Origin: Rhodobacter sp. | Lineage (GTDB): Bacteria > Pseudomonadota > Alphaproteobacteria > Rhodobacterales > Rhodobacteraceae | Length of the DNA stretch: 64,000 nt | NCBI GenBank assembly: GCA_030066215.1 | Contig: JASJCA010000034.1 | Location: 1-64,000, forward strand | Reading direction: 5' to 3' | Shown: piece by piece, positions 8,549 through 19,173 of the stretch | Numbering within the stretch: the stretch's first letter is position 1 | Layout: the number at the start of each line of letters is the position of its first letter | Program-made: the position numbers and the translations under genes | Notes under the pieces: model-generated | Told to the model about the DNA's origin: nothing | Databases searched by the model: none | Seen by the model: the letters and a program-made list of their open reading frames with translations, nothing else

Positions 8549-10051
8549 TCATTTGGTCGATTCTGCCGGCGCCGGGCGCTTGCGGTCAATGCCGACCCAG
8601 GCAATGCCGGCAGAGACCGCCGACAAAGCCGCTGTGATCCAGGCGATGGTGGCAAAAGCGGCGGTCGAAGCGGCGATGTGGGCCGCGTCCGCGCGGCTTG
8701 CGCCGAAGCTGTCGGGCCCGCCGGACATGCCATAAGCCGCCGCGGCGACCCCGCCCATGGCGGCGACGGCGACCAATCCAGAGGTGCGGCTGACGGCGTT
8801 GTTGATGCCCGAGGCGGCACCGGTCCGGTCCGGTGCGACGTCGCCCATCACCGCGGCCGAGAGCGGCGCCACGACCAGCGCCATGCCGAGCCCCATCAGG
8901 CACATCAGCGGGATCACCAGCCCCCAGAAGTTCTGCGCTGGCGCGGTGGCGCCGAGCCCGGCGAAGGCCATGGCCACCAGTGCTGCGCCCAAGGCGATCG
9001 GCGGGCCCGGGCCGAACCGATCGGCGAGCCGGCCGCTGAACGCCGAGAGCGCGGCGATGAAGACCGAGATCGGAACGAAGGCCGCCGATGCCTCGGCTTC
9101 GGTCACGCCCCAGGTCGAAATCACCGTCATGGGCAGGAAGAACAGGATGGCCGAAAGCGAGAAGTAGAGGAAGAACGTTAGCAGGTTGGCGGCCGAGAAG
9201 CTGCGGCTGGCGAAAAGGCCCAGATCGAGCATCGGTTGCGCGGTCCGGGTTTCGATGACGAGAAACACGACCAAGACCACCGCCCCGGCCACGGCAAAGA
9301 GCGCGCGGCCCGACACCTCGCCGCCGCCCTCGGTCGACAGCGCCCAGGCCAGAAGCCCCAGGCCCAGCACCGCCAGCGCTGCGCCGAGCAGGTCGAGTCC
9401 GCGGTCGGGCTGGCTGCGGTCCTCCTCGACGGCGCGCTGGATCAGCCATAGCGCCACAAGACCGATCGGAAGGTTCACCGCGAAGATCCAGCGCCACATG
9501 TCCGGCCCACCGAGCGACAACGCCACACCGCCGACGATCGGCCCCAGCGAGGTGGTCAGGGCCGACGCGGCCGCCCAGATGCCGATGGCCCGGCCGCGGT
9601 CCTCTTCGGGATAGGCGCGGGCGATGATGGCGAGCGAGCCAGGGATCATCAACGCCGCGCCGAACCCTTGCGCGGCGCGAGCCCAGATCAGGAACTCGGC
9701 GCCGGGGGCGACGGCGCACGCCAATGAGGCGAGAATGAAGACCACGATGCCACCGGCGAACACACGGGCGAGGCCAAACCGGTCACCCGCTGCACCGCCG
9801 ACCAGGATCAGCGCCGAGGAAATCAGCATATAGGCGTTGTTGATCCAAGTGACCTCGGTCAGCGATGCGCCCAGGGACCCGCGGATCGCCGGGATTGCGA
9901 TGGCAACGACGGTGCCGTCGATGAAACTCATGGACGAGCCGAGGATCGCAGCGATCAGGATCAGGCGACGGGCGCGGACCGCACAGAAGCCGGAATCGAA
10001 ACCGGGCGCCGCAGCGGTCTGCGGCGCCCGGGGGTCGGGACAATGGGTCAT
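8549..10051 (-). CDS. MFS drug/solute exporter, EmrB/QacA (14-TM DHA2) type
   Basis: 500-residue major facilitator. The N-terminal half carries the characteristic WINNAYML segment (TM2) and a GDRFGLARVF loop (motif A position), then the GPIVGG motif C typical of antiporters, all of which point to the DHA2/EmrB-QacA group. It likely exports toxic compounds in exchange for protons; the substrate is unknown. No membrane-fusion partner (EmrA) and no regulator are adjacent. The C-terminus is Arg/Lys/Pro-rich and cytoplasmic. Confidence 0.85.
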   Translation of the reverse strand: MTHCPDPRAPQTAAAPGFDSGFCAVRARRLILIAAILGSSMSFIDGTVVAIAIPAIRGSLGASLTEVTWINNAYMLISSALILVGGAAGDRFGLARVFAGGIVVFILASLACAVAPGAEFLIWARAAQGFGAALMIPGSLAIIARAYPEEDRGRAIGIWAAASALTTSLGPIVGGVALSLGGPDMWRWIFAVNLPIGLVALWLIQRAVEEDRSQPDRGLDLLGAALAVLGLGLLAWALSTEGGGEVSGRALFAVAGAVVLVVFLVIETRTAQPMLDLGLFASRSFSAANLLTFFLYFSLSAILFFLPMTVISTWGVTEAEASAAFVPISVFIAALSAFSGRLADRFGPGPPIALGAALVAMAFAGLGATAPAQNFWGLVIPLMCLMGLGMALVVAPLSAAVMGDVAPDRTGAASGINNAVSRTSGLVAVAAMGGVAAAAYGMSGGPDSFGASRADAAHIAASTAAFATIAWITAALSAVSAGIAWVGIDRKRPAPAESTK

Positions 10052-10060
10052 CGGACCCGC

Positions 10061-10582
10061 TTAGCTTTTGGCGTCGGCAGGCTCCGGGGCAGCTTTCGCT
10101 GCGGCGGCGGCCGGTTTGGCGGGTCCGCCCTTGGTCAGCGGATCGTCCTGGCGCTGGACCGAGCCTTCGAAATGCGCGCCGGATTCGATCGCGATGGTCT
10201 TGTGGATGATGTCGCCTTCGACTCGCGCAGTGGCGGTCAGGCGCACCTTCAGTCCGCGCACCCGGCCGACGATACGCCCGTTGACGATGACGTCATCGGC
10301 AATCACCTCGCCCTTGATCGTGGCGCCTTCGCCGACGGTCAGCAGATGCGCACGGATGTCGCCTTCGACGGTGCCTTCGACCTGAATATCGCCGGCGGTC
10401 TTGAGATTGCCGGTGATCGTGAGGTCGGCCGAAAGCGTCGAAGGGGGCGCCTTCGGCTTGGGCGCGGCGGGCGGCATGTCGGGGGTCGGACGGGGCGCCG
10501 CAGCGGCCGGCTCGGCCGGCTTTGCGGGTGTGTCCTCGGCAGGTTTGCCGCCGGGCTCGTTGATTCTGCTTTTAGAAAACAT
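10061..10582 (-). CDS. bactofilin
   Basis: 173-residue bactofilin, a polymer-forming beta-helical cytoskeletal scaffold that positions cell-wall enzymes. It has a Pro/Ala-rich N-terminal tail (about 1-45), a central bactofilin core of repeated short beta strands (STLSADLTITGNLKTAGDI onward, about 48-145), and an Ala/Lys/Pro tail. The start overlaps the 3' end of the upstream M23 peptidase gene by 11 bases, so the two are translationally coupled. Bactofilin/M23 pairs are known in other bacteria, where the bactofilin recruits the peptidase; the same is inferred here. Confidence 0.92.
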   Translation of the reverse strand: MFSKSRINEPGGKPAEDTPAKPAEPAAAAPRPTPDMPPAAPKPKAPPSTLSADLTITGNLKTAGDIQVEGTVEGDIRAHLLTVGEGATIKGEVIADDVIVNGRIVGRVRGLKVRLTATARVEGDIIHKTIAIESGAHFEGSVQRQDDPLTKGGPAKPAAAAAKAAPEPADAKS

Positions 10583-11885
10583 CTCTGGCTGCCTTGATGT
10601 AGGTCATCGGATTGACGGGCTTGCCGCCGATCCGCACCTCGTAGTGAAGATGGGTGCCGGTGGATCGGCCAGAACTTCCCATATCACCGATCCGGTCCCC
10701 GCGCGAGACCCTTTGCCCGACTTTCACGCGAATTTTCGCCAGATGCGCATAGCGGGTTTCGATGCCAAATTCGTGCTGGATCTTGATCAGGCGGCCGTAG
10801 CCGGACAGCCAGGTCGCATGGGTGACGACGCCGTCGGCGGTGGCATAGATCGGTGTGCCGTGCTTGGCGGCGAAATCGGTGCCGTTGTGCATCCGGCCCC
10901 ATCGCGGCCCGAAGCCAGAGGTGTAGCGGAACGCCGATTTGACCGGCAGCGAGAACGGCGTCTTTTCCAGCGCGATCCGGTAAAGGTTCATACGGTCGAG
11001 CTGTTGCAGAATGCCGTTGGCGCGCAGGCCGTCCGCGTCGGGCTCTTGCCCCTTGGTCGAAAATTTCAGCGGCGTCAACGGGCCGCCTTGACCGGAGTAG
11101 CCGCGCCGGATCGTGTTGAGAATCGAGTCGGCGCTCAGCCCAGCTGACGCAAAGATCTTGTCGAGCGGTTCCAGCGACACGCTGACCGCGTCTTCCAACT
11201 GAGTGAAGATCTGTTCGTTGCGCTCTTCGAGCAATTTACGTTCGAGTTCAAGCTCTTGCGCGGTGAGCTTCGCCTCGGCTGCCAACAACGCCATGGTGTC
11301 GCGCTCGTCTGAGGCGCTGTGCAAAGCGGCGGTCAGGAAATCGAGTGTGCTCTCGGCGTCGGGCGATGGCCCGCCCTCGCTGGGTGCGCCGCCAACGAGC
11401 CGGGCAAGTGCGGTCTCAGCCTCGCCGCGCGCCGTGTCGCGTTCCTTCATCGTGCGGCGCAACGTGGATTGGATGACGTCGATGCCCTTTTCCAGTTCCT
11501 TGCGGCGATCCTCGGAGGCCAAAAGCTCCGACTGCATATCCGAAATCTGTCCCAGTGCCGCCGCAAACCGGTCTTGCGCGGCGCGCGCCTCGGCGGCGCG
11601 ATGGTCACGGTCCAGACTAAGCGCGTTCAGCCGATCTTCGTACAGCGCACGTTCGCGTTCGGCCTGATCGCGCAGCGAGCCGGAGCCGATCGAGTCCATC
11701 AACAGGATGGCGGTGGCGACGATGGCCCAGGCCACAAACAGCGCGCTGCCGGTCCAGGCGATCAATTGCGACGCCGGGCTCAGCCGAATGAACTTGGTGT
11801 CAGTGTCGGAACGCAGGAATACCCGCTGTTCCGGAAATGTACGCTCCAGCGCCGAGTGCAGCCGCTGCGAATATCCTGCCTTCAC
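10572..11885 (-). CDS. M23 (LytM) peptidase with DUF5930-type N-terminus
   Basis: 437-residue envelope protein. A cytoplasmic start (1-40), one membrane helix (about 43-66) and a long coiled coil (about 75-245, with an Arg/Glu/Ala heptad pattern) lead to a periplasmic LytM metallopeptidase domain. The zinc motifs are HNGTDFA (HxxxD) and HLHYEVR (HxH). It should cleave peptidoglycan cross-bridges or bind them; all metal ligands are present, so it is probably active. It forms an operon with the downstream bactofilin through an 11-base overlap. Confidence 0.92.
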   Translation of the reverse strand: MKAGYSQRLHSALERTFPEQRVFLRSDTDTKFIRLSPASQLIAWTGSALFVAWAIVATAILLMDSIGSGSLRDQAERERALYEDRLNALSLDRDHRAAEARAAQDRFAAALGQISDMQSELLASEDRRKELEKGIDVIQSTLRRTMKERDTARGEAETALARLVGGAPSEGGPSPDAESTLDFLTAALHSASDERDTMALLAAEAKLTAQELELERKLLEERNEQIFTQLEDAVSVSLEPLDKIFASAGLSADSILNTIRRGYSGQGGPLTPLKFSTKGQEPDADGLRANGILQQLDRMNLYRIALEKTPFSLPVKSAFRYTSGFGPRWGRMHNGTDFAAKHGTPIYATADGVVTHATWLSGYGRLIKIQHEFGIETRYAHLAKIRVKVGQRVSRGDRIGDMGSSGRSTGTHLHYEVRIGGKPVNPMTYIKAARDVF

Positions 11886-12087
11886 TGCCTGTCGTCCCCG
11901 TTCCCCATCCCAATCGGGCAGGCGGCGTTCCCCAGCGCCGCAAACCGTGTTCGTCCTTAACCAGCCACCTGCATTGCTGCAAGAAATTTACGCAACTGCC
12001 CGGGAATGCGCGTCAATTTGGCATCGGACCGGCGGTTTTTCGCCGACCTCCATGCGGATTTCCAAAGCCGTTCCCGTGTCTGGCCGG

Positions 12088-12549
12088 TCAAAGCGCCTGC
12101 ACGGCCTCCAGCACCGTCTCGACATGGCCCGGCACCTTCACCTTGCGCCAGGCGTGTCGCAGGGTGCCCGTTCCGTCGATGATGAAGGTCGACCGCTCTA
12201 TGCCCATGTATTTCTTGCCATACATGCTCTTTTCAACCCATGTGCCGTAGCGTTCGCAGACGTCGCCGGCCTCGTCCGACAACAGGATTACGCCCAAATC
12301 GTACTTGGCCACGAACTTGTCGTGCTTGGCGACGCTGTCCTTGCTGACGCCCATCACCACCGCGCCGGCGGCCTCGAACGCAGCGAGATGCTCGGTGAAC
12401 CCCTGTGCCTCTTTGGTGCACCCCGAGGTGTCGTGTTTAGGGTAGAAGTAGAGTACCACAGTCTTCGGCCGCTCAGCCGACAGAGTAACGTCGCTGCCGC
12501 CGTCGCGTGGCAAAGTGAAATCCGGTGCGGGCTGGCCGATCTCGATCAT
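12088..12549 (-). CDS. bcp: Bcp/PrxQ-type thioredoxin-dependent peroxiredoxin
   Basis: 153-residue peroxiredoxin that reduces hydroperoxides. The peroxidatic Cys is C44 in the SGCTKEAQGF motif. The resolving Cys found five residues later in E. coli Bcp is replaced by Gln49, so this is an atypical or 1-Cys member; another Cys is present in DVCERYG. The ATG at 12549 starts MIEIGQPAPDF, the usual N-terminus; a longer frame upstream is intergenic. It lies behind an intergenic region shared with the divergent AsmA-like gene. Confidence 0.92.
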   Translation of the reverse strand: MIEIGQPAPDFTLPRDGGSDVTLSAERPKTVVLYFYPKHDTSGCTKEAQGFTEHLAAFEAAGAVVMGVSKDSVAKHDKFVAKYDLGVILLSDEAGDVCERYGTWVEKSMYGKKYMGIERSTFIIDGTGTLRHAWRKVKVPGHVETVLEAVQAL

Positions 12550-12650
12550 GGCAAATTGATCCCTCTTGCGTATGATTGACCGTTCAGTTTTAGGGCGGGG
12601 CGGGCCAAGATAAAGGGCAGGGACGAACGGCGCGGCGCGACCGGAGCTGG

Positions 12651-15600
12651 ATGAGCGAAACGGACCTTCAGAACACGGGCACACCGCCGCCCCCCAGGCG
12701 GCGCCGCAGGCGTGCGGGCCTGTGGGTTGTGCTCAGCGTCACTGCGCTGGTCTTTGCCGCCGGCTTGGGATTTCTGGCCCTGACCGGCACCCCGCTGACG
12801 GCGCCCGACTGGGTGGCGCGCAATGTCGAAGAGCGGTTGAACAAGGGTTTGGGCGGCGGCCGTGTTTCTGTGGGGCAGCTGCAATTGGTCGTCGACCGCA
12901 GCGTGGTGCCGCGGGTCAGGATGCGCAATGTCGGGGTTTTCGATCAGGGCGGCGCGGAAGTGGCGCGGTTGAACGAAGTCGGCGCCCGGTTGGCTAAGGG
13001 TGCGCTGGCGTCCGGCGCGGTCGAGATGCGGGCATTGCAGGTCTCCGGCGCCCAGATCACCGTGCGGCGCCGGGCGGACGGTACGTTCGACTTCACCTTG
13101 GGGACCGGGGCCGGCACCAGCGGCACGCTGGCCGGCGTGTTGGACGCGATCGAGGCGGCCTTCGCTAGGGCGCCGCTGGCGGGTCTTGAACGGGTGATCG
13201 CCGACGAATTGACGATCACCCTGGAAGACAGCCGATCGGGACGGATTTGGCAGGTAACCGGGGGCAAACTGACGCTCGACCAAGAGGCCGGCAGCCTCGA
13301 CCTGACGGTCTCTGCCGAGGTGTTCAACGGCACAGAGGAACTGGCCAGCACCGTGATCGGGGTGACCACCGAAAGGGGCTCTGCCCAGGCCAGCCTGACG
13401 GCCACCTTTGAAAACGCCACGGCCGCCGACATCGCCGCGCAATCCCCGGCTTTGTCGTTTCTAGAGGTGATCGACGCACCGATCTCTGGTGCGTTGCGCG
13501 CAGCGCTGGACCGATCCGGCGAGCTGGCCGACCTTGCCGGAACGCTGGAGATCGGCGCCGGTGCGGTGCAGCCCACGCCTGAGACCAGGCCGATCCCGTT
13601 TGACGGCGCGCAGGCCTATGTCGACTACGACCCGGAAGAGGCCAGGCTGTCGATCAGCGGCGTCACCCTCGATAGCGCGGCGGCGCAGGGTCGAGCCGAA
13701 GGCGTCGCCTTTCTGCAGGACTTCCAGGCGGGCTGGCCCGAAGCCCTGGTTGGGCAGTTTTCGCTCACCGATGTGAGCCTGCAACCGGGAAAGGTTTTTG
13801 CCGAACCGATGCGGTTCAGCGCCGGGGCTGTGGATTTCCGCCTGCGGCTCGACCCGCTTTCGATTGAGGTCGGCCAGGTTAGCCTGCAAGAGGAAGACCG
13901 CCGCTTTCTGGGCGCCGGCACCGTCCGGACCGAAGGCGCCGGCTGGGGCGTCGCGCTGGATCTGGCGCTGAACACGATTCCGCTGGACCGGCTGTTGGCG
14001 CTTTGGCCGGTCCAGATCGCGCCCGGTGCGCGCAACTGGATCGAACGCAACACACTTGCCGGTGACATAAGCGAACTCGCCGCCGCCTTCCGCCTGTTTC
14101 CGGACCAGGAGCCGCAGATTTCGCTGAGCTACCTCTACAGCGGCGCAGATGTGAAGTTCATGCAGACCTTGCCGCCGGTTCGGGACGGAGCTGGCTATGC
14201 CAGCCTGACCGGCAAGACCTATACGATGGTGATCGAGAAAGGGCAGATCGAGGCGCCGCAGGGCGGGGCGATCGACGTTGCGGGCACCGTGTTCCGGGTG
14301 CCCGACATCACCGTGCCCGAGGGCCGCGCCGAACTGACCCTGCTGACCGACGCCTCGATCACTGCGTCTCTGTCGCTGATGGATCTGCCGCCGTTTCAGC
14401 TGATGCAAAAGGCCGAGCTGCAGCCCGATCTGGCCGAGGGCCGTGCCCGGATGCGCGCCGAGGTGGCGTTCAACCTCGAAAAGGAGGTGGCGCTGGAGGA
14501 TGTCAGCTATGCCGTCGCCGGTCGCCTGACCGACTTCGCCTCGGACACGCTGGTCAAGAACCGCCGGATCAGCGCGCCGGAGCTGGAGCTGATCGCCGAC
14601 GAGGACGGCATCACTATCGGCGGGCGCGGCCGGCTGGGCGCGGTGCCGGCGGATGTGATCTGGGGCCAGGACTTCGGTCCCGAACACGCCGGCAAGAGCC
14701 GGGCCGAGGGCACCATCGAGCTCAGCCAGGCCTTTCTCGACGAATTCGGCATCACACTGCCGCCGGGGTCGATCACCGGTCGTGGCGCAGGGCAGTTCGA
14801 GGTCGATCTGGTGCGCGGCGAGGCGCCGAAATTCACCCTTGTGTCCGACGTCAACCGGATGGGGCTGCGGCTGGCGGCGATCGACTGGGCCAAGCCGCGC
14901 AACCAGACCGGGCGCTTCGAGGTGTCCGGCCGCCTGGGCGAGCGGCCCACCATCGACCGGCTGGCGCTGAACGCCGCGGGGCTCAGCGCCAGCGGCGTCG
15001 TCGACCTGACCGAGACCGGCGCCATGGCGCGGGCGCAGTTCGACCGGGTGCGGGTCGGCGGCTGGCTCGACGGGCCGGTGACGCTGACCGGCCGCGGCGC
15101 CGGGCGATCGCCGGCGGTCACCATGTCGGGCGGCAGCATCGACCTGCGCGCCGCCCGGTTCGGCGCGGGTGGGGGCGGCGGCGGCGGGCCGCTGGCGCTC
15201 AGCCTCGATCGGCTGGTCGTGTCCGAGGGCATCACCTTCACCAACTTCGCCGGCCGGTTCGACAATGGCACGGGCCTCGACGGGCAGTTCACCGCGCGGA
15301 TCAACGGCCGCACGCCGGTGGCGGGGCAGGTCGTGTCGACGCCCTCGGGCGCGGCGGTGCGGCTGGTGTCAGACGACGCTGGCGCCGCGATGGCCGCCGC
15401 CGGCATCCTGCCGAACGCGCGCGGCGGCCGCATGGACCTAACGCTGAACCCCACCGGCGCCGAGGGCGTCTATGACGGCCGCCTGCGCGTCAACCGCACC
15501 CGCATCGTGCAGGCGCCGGCGCTGACTCAGCTTCTGTCGGCGATCAGCATCGTCGGCCTGCTCGACCAGATGAATTCCAGCGGCATCACCCTCTCGGAGG

Positions 15601-15929
15601 TCGAGGCCGAGTTTCAACTGACGCCGCGCCGCCTGACGCTCTACCGCTCCAGCGCCGTGGGCCCGTCGCTCGGCATCTCGCTCGCCGGCATCTACGATCT
15701 GGCCAGCGGACGTATGGACATGCAGGGCGTGCTGTCGCCGGTCTATTTCCTCAACGCCATCGGCCAGGTGTTCTCGCGCCGGGGCGAGGGGGTCTTCGGC
15801 TTCAACTTCCGCATGCGCGGCGCCGCCGGCAACCCCAGCGTGACGGTCAATCCGCTGTCGATCCTGACCCCAGGCATGTTCCGCGAGATCTTCCGCCGCC
15901 CGCCGCCGCAGCCGTCCTCCGGGCAATGA
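12651..15929 (+). CDS. AsmA-like/DUF3971 giant envelope protein
   Basis: 1,092-residue protein anchored by one N-terminal helix (about 23-47) after an Arg-rich cytoplasmic stretch. The rest is a repetitive beta-rich periplasmic body typical of the AsmA/YhdP/TamB superfamily; a DUF3971-like region occupies the middle and an AsmA-like C-terminal module ([22 protein letters not shown]) the end. Relatives form bridge-like tubes that carry phospholipid to the outer membrane (family knowledge; role here inferred). A Gly-rich run lies near residue 845. Its stop overlaps the queA start by 4 bases (ATGA). Confidence 0.85.
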   Translation: MSETDLQNTGTPPPPRRRRRRAGLWVVLSVTALVFAAGLGFLALTGTPLTAPDWVARNVEERLNKGLGGGRVSVGQLQLVVDRSVVPRVRMRNVGVFDQGGAEVARLNEVGARLAKGALASGAVEMRALQVSGAQITVRRRADGTFDFTLGTGAGTSGTLAGVLDAIEAAFARAPLAGLERVIADELTITLEDSRSGRIWQVTGGKLTLDQEAGSLDLTVSAEVFNGTEELASTVIGVTTERGSAQASLTATFENATAADIAAQSPALSFLEVIDAPISGALRAALDRSGELADLAGTLEIGAGAVQPTPETRPIPFDGAQAYVDYDPEEARLSISGVTLDSAAAQGRAEGVAFLQDFQAGWPEALVGQFSLTDVSLQPGKVFAEPMRFSAGAVDFRLRLDPLSIEVGQVSLQEEDRRFLGAGTVRTEGAGWGVALDLALNTIPLDRLLALWPVQIAPGARNWIERNTLAGDISELAAAFRLFPDQEPQISLSYLYSGADVKFMQTLPPVRDGAGYASLTGKTYTMVIEKGQIEAPQGGAIDVAGTVFRVPDITVPEGRAELTLLTDASITASLSLMDLPPFQLMQKAELQPDLAEGRARMRAEVAFNLEKEVALEDVSYAVAGRLTDFASDTLVKNRRISAPELELIADEDGITIGGRGRLGAVPADVIWGQDFGPEHAGKSRAEGTIELSQAFLDEFGITLPPGSITGRGAGQFEVDLVRGEAPKFTLVSDVNRMGLRLAAIDWAKPRNQTGRFEVSGRLGERPTIDRLALNAAGLSASGVVDLTETGAMARAQFDRVRVGGWLDGPVTLTGRGAGRSPAVTMSGGSIDLRAARFGAGGGGGGGPLALSLDRLVVSEGITFTNFAGRFDNGTGLDGQFTARINGRTPVAGQVVSTPSGAAVRLVSDDAGAAMAAAGILPNARGGRMDLTLNPTGAEGVYDGRLRVNRTRIVQAPALTQLLSAISIVGLLDQMNSSGITLSEVEAEFQLTPRRLTLYRSSAVGPSLGISLAGIYDLASGRMDMQGVLSPVYFLNAIGQVFSRRGEGVFGFNFRMRGAAGNPSVTVNPLSILTPGMFREIFRRPPPQPSSGQ

Positions 15930-16996
15930 GGCTGTCGGAGTTCGACTTCGATCTGCCCGAGCGGCTGATCGCCACCCGACCCGCGCGCCCGCGGTCCTCG
16001 GCACGGCTTCTGGTGGCTGGGCCCGACTGGCAGCGCGACGCGCATGTCGTCGACCTGCCCGCCTTCCTCAACCCCGGCGACCGGCTGGTCTTGAACGACA
16101 CCAAGGTGATTCCGGCGCGGCTGACCGGCACGCGGACCCGCGACAGCGCGCAAGGCAGGGTCGCGGCACGGATCGAGGCCACGCTGTTGGAGCCCACGGC
16201 CGCCGGCACCTGGCTGGCCCTGATCAAGCCGCTGAAGAAGCTACGCGAAGGCGAAGAGATACATTTTTCCAACACCTTGTCGGCGCATCTTAAGGTCAAG
16301 ACCGACGGCATGGGCGAGCTAGCCTTCAACTTGGAAGGCGAGGACTTCGACGCCGCCCTGGCAGAGGCCGGGGCGATGCCGCTGCCGCCCTATATCGCCG
16401 CAAGGCGGCCCGCCGACGACGCCGACAAGCGCGACTACCAGACGATCTGGGCCGAGAAATCCGGCGCCGTCGCCGCGCCGACCGCCTCGCTGCATTTCGA
16501 CCCGCCGCTGATGGATGCCCTGCGCGACCGCGGCGTGGGCTTCAGCCACGTCACCCTGCATGTCGGCGCCGGCACCTTTCTGCCGGTCAAGGTCGACGAC
16601 GTGACCCGGCACAAGATGCACGCCGAATGGGGCGAGGTTTCGGCCCGCGCGGCGGACGAGGTCAATGCCACCCGCGCCGCCGGCGGGCGCATCATCCCCG
16701 TCGGCACCACCGCGCTTCGGCTGATCGAGAGCGCCGCCGACGAGACCGGCCACTTGCATCCCTGGCGCGGCGACACCGACATCTTCATCCGCCCCGGCTA
16801 TCGCTTCAAGATCACGGATGCCTTGATGACCAACTTTCACCTGCCAAAATCGACCCTGCTGATGCTGGTCGCGGCACTGATGGGGCATGAGCGGATTTTG
16901 GCCGTCTACGCACATGCCGTGGCCCGGGGCTACCGGTTTTTCTCTTACGGCGACGCCTCGCTTTTGCTACCGGGCGGCCAGATGCGACAGGCGTGA
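15926..16996 (+). CDS. queA: S-adenosylmethionine:tRNA ribosyltransferase-isomerase
   Basis: 356 residues, usual length for QueA. It transfers the ribosyl of SAM to 7-aminomethyl-7-deazaguanine in tRNA to make epoxyqueuosine. Family signatures visible are [16 protein letters not shown] at the start, [15 protein letters not shown], the [11 protein letters not shown] region and the [16 protein letters not shown]-terminal motif. It is translationally coupled to the AsmA-like gene by an ATGA overlap. No tgt is seen in the window. Confidence 0.96.
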   Translation: MRLSEFDFDLPERLIATRPARPRSSARLLVAGPDWQRDAHVVDLPAFLNPGDRLVLNDTKVIPARLTGTRTRDSAQGRVAARIEATLLEPTAAGTWLALIKPLKKLREGEEIHFSNTLSAHLKVKTDGMGELAFNLEGEDFDAALAEAGAMPLPPYIAARRPADDADKRDYQTIWAEKSGAVAAPTASLHFDPPLMDALRDRGVGFSHVTLHVGAGTFLPVKVDDVTRHKMHAEWGEVSARAADEVNATRAAGGRIIPVGTTALRLIESAADETGHLHPWRGDTDIFIRPGYRFKITDALMTNFHLPKSTLLMLVAALMGHERILAVYAHAVARGYRFFSYGDASLLLPGGQMRQA

Positions 16997-17065
16997 GTCG
17001 CAACCCGGCGGGACGTCCCCGCCGCATCGGGCAAACTACCGGCGACGCGGGTTCAAGAGACGGCG

Positions 17066-18331
17066 ATGATACAGGTGCTGGCAGCCTCCTGGGCGCTGTT
17101 GCTCGGGATCGGATTTCTGATGGTCGGCAATGGCTTGCAGGCCACGCTTATGGGCGTACGCGGCTCGCTCGAGGGTTTTTCGACGCTGGAATTGTCGGTC
17201 GTCACCTCGGCCTATTTCGCCGGGTTTCTGGGCGGCTCGCGGCTGACCCCGGGACTGATCCGGCGGGTCGGGCATGTGCGGGTCTTCGCGGCCCTGGCCT
17301 CGCTGATTTCGGCCGCGCTGATCCTGTTTCCGGTGATCACCGAGCCCTGGGCCTGGATCGTCCTGCGCATTGTCATCGGCTTCGGGTTTTCCGGCGTCTA
17401 CGTCACCGCGGAAAGCTGGCTCAACAACGCCGCCACGAACGAGACACGGGGCCAGACGCTGTCGGCCTATATGATTGTGCAGATGGCCGGGATCGTGTCG
17501 GCCCAGGCGGTGGTCGCGGCGGGCGATCCGTCGGGCTTCGTCCTCTTCATCATCCCTTCGGTGCTGGTCTCGATCTCGTTTGCGCCGATCCTTCTGTCGA
17601 TCTCGCCCACCCCGGCCTTCGACACCGCCAAACCGATGAGCCTGGGCGCGCTCTTCCGCAACTCGCCCCTGACCTTCGTCGGCATGACGCTTTTGGGCGG
17701 CGCATTCTCGGCGCTCTTCGGCATGGGCCCGGTCTATGCCGCCGAACTGGGCTTGAGCGCAGCGCAGGTCTCGACCTTCATCGCCGCGATCTTTATCGGC
17801 TCGATGGTGTTCCAATATCCGGTCGGCTGGCTCTCGGACCGCTCCGACCGGCGGCGGCTGATCTTCGGCGTGTCGGTCTTGGGCGGGATCGCCGCGCTGG
17901 CCGGCTATGTCCTCGGCACGAGCTTCACGACGCTCTTGGTCGTCGCCTTCCTGCTGGGGGGGACCACAAACCCACTTTACTCCCTTCTGATCGCCTATCT
18001 GAACGACTATCTCGATCCCGACGACATGGCGGCGGCATCGGGAGGTTTGGTGTTCATCAACGGGGTGGGGGCGATCGCGGGACCACTGGTCACCGGCTGG
18101 CTGATGGGCACGGCAGGGACCCAGGGCTACTGGCTGTTCGTCTCGGCAATCATGCTGGCGATCGCCGGCTACGCGCTCTACCGGATGACCCAGCGGCCTT
18201 CGACCCCAGTGGCGGAAACAGCGGCATATGTCGGCGTCCTGCCGACGGCGTCTCCCGTTGCGGTTGAAGCCGCCCAGGAATGGGCGATCGAACAGGGTGA
18301 GGCTGTGGAAGAACACTCAGACCCCACCTAA
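17066..18331 (+). CDS. MFS transporter, 12-TM, YcaD-like
   Basis: 421-residue major facilitator with 12 predicted helices. Features include a TM2-3 loop region SRLTPGLIRRVGHVRVF, TM5 ending in ESWLNN (typical of the YcaD-like subgroup), and a second-half loop SDRSDRRRLIF (motif A repeat). The C-terminal 40 residues are acidic and hydrophilic. The substrate cannot be inferred. It lies 69 bases after queA on the same strand and may be read through from it. Confidence 0.85.
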   Translation: MIQVLAASWALLLGIGFLMVGNGLQATLMGVRGSLEGFSTLELSVVTSAYFAGFLGGSRLTPGLIRRVGHVRVFAALASLISAALILFPVITEPWAWIVLRIVIGFGFSGVYVTAESWLNNAATNETRGQTLSAYMIVQMAGIVSAQAVVAAGDPSGFVLFIIPSVLVSISFAPILLSISPTPAFDTAKPMSLGALFRNSPLTFVGMTLLGGAFSALFGMGPVYAAELGLSAAQVSTFIAAIFIGSMVFQYPVGWLSDRSDRRRLIFGVSVLGGIAALAGYVLGTSFTTLLVVAFLLGGTTNPLYSLLIAYLNDYLDPDDMAAASGGLVFINGVGAIAGPLVTGWLMGTAGTQGYWLFVSAIMLAIAGYALYRMTQRPSTPVAETAAYVGVLPTASPVAVEAAQEWAIEQGEAVEEHSDPT

Positions 18332-18413
18332 AATCAAGGACTTGTCAGAATGTGGATTTTCTGTAACGCTTCCATTTGTCTGGTGGGGGCATACCGAGTG
18401 AGGAGGGGTGGCC

Positions 18414-18989
18414 ATGGCAGACCCTGAGGACATCCTCAATTACTGGCTCGATGAGGTGGGGACCGAGGGCTGGTACAAAGGCGGCGCAGCTCTGGACGCC
18501 GAAATCCGCGACCGGTTCGAGGCCGACTGGCACCGGGCGATGGAGGGCACCAACGCGCTGTGGCTGACCTATCCCAGCGGCACGCTGGCCTACATCATCC
18601 TCACCGACCAGTTTCCGCGCAACATGTACCGCGGCACCGGCGAGGCTTTCGCCAGCGACCGGCTGGCGCGGTCGGCGGCCAAGGCGGCGATCGCGCGCGG
18701 CTGGGACATGCGGATCGACGAGCCGGCACGGCAGTTCTTCTACATGCCGTTGATGCATTCCGAATGCCTGGTGGACCAGGACCGTTGTGTGCGGCTGATG
18801 AAGACGCGGATGCCGCAGACCGGATCGCACAACCTGCCGCACGCCAAGGCGCATCGCGAGGTGATCCGCCTCTTCGGCCGGTTCCCGACCCGCAACGGGG
18901 CGCTGCACCGCGCCTCGACGGCGCCCGAGGCGGCCTTCGTCAGCGAGGGCGGCTACCGCAAGGCGCTTGAGATGGTGAACGCAGCCTGA
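18414..18989 (+). CDS. DUF924 family protein
   Basis: 191-residue soluble protein of the DUF924 family (TPR-like alpha-helical fold, unknown role). The family pattern is visible: ILNYWLDEVG near the start, an LTDQFPRNMYRGT motif, FFYMPLMHSE, and HAKAHREVIRLFGRFPTRN near the C-terminus. ATG at 18414 is chosen over the GTG six bases earlier because GAGGAGGGG at 18400-18408 is spaced correctly for it. It precedes lpdA. Confidence 0.88.
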   Translation: MADPEDILNYWLDEVGTEGWYKGGAALDAEIRDRFEADWHRAMEGTNALWLTYPSGTLAYIILTDQFPRNMYRGTGEAFASDRLARSAAKAAIARGWDMRIDEPARQFFYMPLMHSECLVDQDRCVRLMKTRMPQTGSHNLPHAKAHREVIRLFGRFPTRNGALHRASTAPEAAFVSEGGYRKALEMVNAA

Positions 18990-19002
18990 GCACCGGCGGC
19001 GG

Positions 19003-19048
19003 CAAATTCTCGACGAGAATTTGGACGCAAAGTTTCGCGGAGACTTTG
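19003..19048. repeat. pair of AT-containing hairpins between DUF924 gene and lpdA
   Basis: CAAATTCT-CGACG-AGAATTTG (19003-19023, perfect 8-bp stem) is followed by CAAAGT...ACTTTG (19028-19048). There is no U-tract. It could act as a processing signal or weak bidirectional terminator; function unknown. Confidence 0.45.
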
Positions 19049-19173
19049 GCCGCAACCGCGGCGGCCGTGCATGCGCCCGGCGCATGGCGGTATCCCGGCC
19101 GCCGCGATTGCCCGGCCGGCCGAGATAGTTTAGCGTTCAACTAAATTTCGGAACCGACCGGGAGGAGCCGCGC

